Origin: Paludibacteraceae bacterium
Lineage (GTDB): Bacteria; Bacteroidota; Bacteroidia; Bacteroidales; Paludibacteraceae
Direction of reading: 5' to 3'
Assembly: GCA_017478225.1 (NCBI GenBank)
Contig: JAFVDX010000038.1
Coordinates: 62,001 to 126,000 of the forward strand
DNA: 64,000 nucleotides
Position numbers and translations under genes: made by a program. Shown here one piece after another: positions 62,221 to 64,000 of this stretch (position 1 is its first letter; each line of letters begins with the position of its first letter). The notes under the pieces were generated by a model that searched no databases, was not told the origin of the DNA, and saw only the letters and a program-made list of their open reading frames with translations.

Positions 62221-63483
62221 TTAGTCTTCGCCGTTTATCTCTTTGTTTATCGCATCATACTCCTGATCCATCTTCAACCTGTAATACAGCCGCTTCAAGG
62301 TCATCATCGTTTCCGTGTTCGACTTATCCAACTCATGGGCCTTCTCAAAAAATGGCAACGACTCCGCAAATTTCTTGTTCATCTCTTCCATCTTCTGATT
62401 ATACAACTTCATATCTTGTATATCGGCCAACTCCTCATTCAACTTCACTGCCTCGTTGTATATACACCTGCCCTTGCCGGCCCAACCATTCGCATTCTTA
62501 TCATTCAACTTCAACACATTATCATAATCTGACAACGCCGACTCCAATTTCCCCTGACGCTCATGCAAATCACCCAAAGCCAAGTAATACTGAACCTCCT
62601 CGGGCTTTGCCTCTATCAAACGCTCCAAGTACTCTATCGCCTCAGCATATTTATTCGAGAAGATATAATGATTTACCAAATTCGCCGTAAACCACTCCTC
62701 CGACGGATAACGCTCTATTCCCGTTTTCATCGTCGAGATATAAGCCGCTGTATCTTTGCTCTCTATCTCGCACAACGCCTTGTATTCCAAACTGAACTTC
62801 ACATCACTCTCGCGAGCCACTTTCCTCACCTCTTCCGACTGCATCTTCTCAAAGATATCTATCGCTTCTTTGTACATCTTTGCCTGATATGCAAACCTAC
62901 CCATATAATAATAATATATATAATAGGTCGTGTCCTTCACAAACTTCTCCTGATACTTCGCATCCTGCATCATATCCAACTCCGGTATCGAATAATGCTT
63001 ACCCATCATCTCGTATGCACCTACAAAATCATTCTGACTATTCAACTCCAACGCATAATTAGCCAGTATATACTTCTGATAATACTCCACCATCTTATCC
63101 GCTATCTGCTTACGGGTCTTCTGATCCACTTTACCTTTCTCATTCGGTATCTGACTTAGCGAATCTGCCTTCAACCAGTAATCATACGAACCATTCACCA
63201 CCTCAAACAAACGCTTCTCATCAAAACTACCGCCACCATACTGTACCAGATTATAGTCATAAACCATCTCGTTATAACCAAGCAAACCGGCCACATACCA
63301 TGTCTCCGTCAAGTCTTTCGTCGTCGGATCCAACAACGCAGCACCTATCAACTCATGAGCCTTCTTGAAATCAGGATTCTCATACTGACCACTGATACTC
63401 TTTGCTTGCTTCACATTGCTCTTCTGAGCGTAGCAGCCTGCACCTATCAGCGCCACTGCCAATAACAAATAAATCTTCTTCAT
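62221..63483 (-). CDS. Exported TPR-repeat protein
   Basis: The 420-residue product starts with a signal peptide MKKIYLLLAVALIGAGCYAQ, and the ATG at 63483 is used because the longer frame from 63516 would put 11 residues before it. The Cys in GAGCYA is not in a standard lipobox. The rest has TPR motifs, mainly in residues about 285-410 (YLALGDLHERQGKLESALSDYDNVL is a clear one). Probably periplasmic and involved in protein-protein contacts; position next to gyrA and murA fits a common Bacteroidales neighbourhood. Confidence 0.88.
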   Translation of the reverse strand: MKKIYLLLAVALIGAGCYAQKSNVKQAKSISGQYENPDFKKAHELIGAALLDPTTKDLTETWYVAGLLGYNEMVYDYNLVQYGGGSFDEKRLFEVVNGSYDYWLKADSLSQIPNEKGKVDQKTRKQIADKMVEYYQKYILANYALELNSQNDFVGAYEMMGKHYSIPELDMMQDAKYQEKFVKDTTYYIYYYYMGRFAYQAKMYKEAIDIFEKMQSEEVRKVARESDVKFSLEYKALCEIESKDTAAYISTMKTGIERYPSEEWFTANLVNHYIFSNKYAEAIEYLERLIEAKPEEVQYYLALGDLHERQGKLESALSDYDNVLKLNDKNANGWAGKGRCIYNEAVKLNEELADIQDMKLYNQKMEEMNKKFAESLPFFEKAHELDKSNTETMMTLKRLYYRLKMDQEYDAINKEINGED

Positions 63484-63572
63484 AACTATATTTGTTTTAT
63501 TATTTAATTCATCCAATCCACCACCTCAATCCCCTCCGAATACATCGGTACCCCGCCTGCAGCATCCACCCC

Positions 63573-63725
63573 CCTCTAGCAAATCTAGTAAATCTAGTCT
63601 ATCTAGTAAATCTAGTAAATCTAGTCTATCTAGTAAATCTAGTAAATCTAGTAAATCTAGTCCATCTAGCCCCCGGCGCAGCCTCTAAAGCCTCTATGTC
63701 AGCGAAGCGGTCTAAAGCCTCTATT
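63573..63725 (+). repeat. 9-bp-phase TCTAGT/TCTAAA array with AGCGAAGCG linker
   Basis: TCTAGTAAA and TCTAGTCTA units (about ten) end at CCCCC-GGCGCAGCC, then CTCTAAAGC, CTCTATGTC, AGCGAAGCG, GTCTAAAGC, CTCTATTCC. It fills the gap between the gyrA end and the TPR gene. Confidence 0.9.
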
Positions 63726-63730
63726 CCACT

Positions 63731-64000
63731 CTATTCCTCCACCGGCACATCTTCCCCGCTCTCTACTACTCCCTCTACAACCTCCGTGCCATTCTCTTCC
63801 TCCTCCTTCGGCACCACACAACCAAACGCCAACTCATCCTGACGCTTCTCCAATGCTATCAACCTAACGCCCTGAGTCGCACGACCCATCACACGAATCG
63901 ATGACATCGCCATCCTTATCGCTGTGCCGCTCTTGTTTATAAGCATCAAATCTACATCATCCGTCACTGCATCTATCGATACCAACTTACCCGTCTTCTC
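63731..64000 (-). CDS. gyrA: DNA gyrase subunit A, C-terminal end only
   Basis: The last about 90 codons of GyrA are present, running off the right edge. The sequence VDLMLINKSGTAIRMAMSSIRVMGRATQGVRLI is the last blade of the GyrA C-terminal beta-pinwheel, seen as IRVMGRATQGVRLI, and an acidic Glu-rich tail follows (ENGTEVVEGVVESGEDVPVEE). The catalytic part is outside the window. GyrA introduces negative supercoils with GyrB. Confidence 0.95.
   Translation of the reverse strand, partial: EKTGKLVSIDAVTDDVDLMLINKSGTAIRMAMSSIRVMGRATQGVRLIALEKRQDELAFGCVVPKEEEENGTEVVEGVVESGEDVPVEE

Noticed and set aside
41797-63725. CRISPR array
   Set aside because: The repeats are 9 bp in direct phase with no unique spacers of 25-40 bp, and no cas genes are in the window.

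Overview
The window reads as a chromosomal segment of a Bacteroidales bacterium (phylum Bacteroidota). The evidence is the phylum's promoter type (a TTG-like -33 box about 19-20 bases before TAnnTTTG, seen before almost every transcription unit), few Shine-Dalgarno sequences, and family content typical of the order: GldA, DUF4290, DUF4199, PF10771 winged helix, HU-LysM fusion, V-type ATPase, class III ribonucleotide reductase and secreted proteins with Bacteroidales-type C-terminal tails. I cannot name the genus from sequence alone. Both ends cut a gene: a CstA-type carbon starvation protein at the left (minus strand) and gyrA at the right (minus strand).

Layout. 0-6.6 kb: cstA, tRNA-Val, a three-gene sugar-isomerase-like/HAD/Cys-rich operon, and V-ATPase subunit B in an operon with a metallo-beta-lactamase-fold protein. 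6.8-11.8 kb: two paralogous large secreted Ig-like proteins that flank a 5'-truncated ATPase pseudogene and short repeats. 11.9-19.2 kb: wecB, mnmE, a Na/Pi cotransporter, pnuC and a secreted GH53 galactanase. 19.3-26.6 kb (minus): DUF975, secA, and V-ATPase D-I-K under their own promoter, 20 kb from subunit B. 27-34.3 kb: a TPR/GumN pair, then a minus-strand cluster of HU-LysM, HU, esterase, DUF4290 and an EEP-family nuclease. 34.5-41.7 kb: ssb, acpP, fabF, rnc, winged-helix protein, then minus-strand ruvB, gldA, GT2, DUF4199. 42-64 kb: tRNA-Ser, flippase, ribE, pheT, ribBA, lipA, a His/Tyr-rich secreted protein, nrdD, a nucleosidase-fold protein, an EF-hand-like membrane protein, hemW, PBP1A, murA, a TPR protein and gyrA.

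The protein-coding content is mostly housekeeping. The unusual content is between genes. From about 41.8 kb to the end, most longer intergenic gaps hold 9-bp-period arrays built on TCTAGTnnn, TCTAAAnnn or CTCCGG-containing units. The arrays keep the same orientation on the + strand whatever the direction of the flanking genes, share an embedded AGCGnAGCG unit, often end in a C-tract, and in two places run into coding sequence. A second dispersed family is a roughly 160-bp element with terminal inverted repeats and a conserved C-GNA-G mini-hairpin; it occurs three times near-complete and once truncated between 36.7 and 47.3 kb. A 26-bp duplicate of the tRNA-Ser 3' end lies 120 bp downstream of the gene. 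In the sampled lines the right part of the window has C far above G on the + strand on both plus- and minus-gene segments, which suggests a strand-biased mutational regime. These repeat families are the best candidates for something undescribed; I do not recognise either one.
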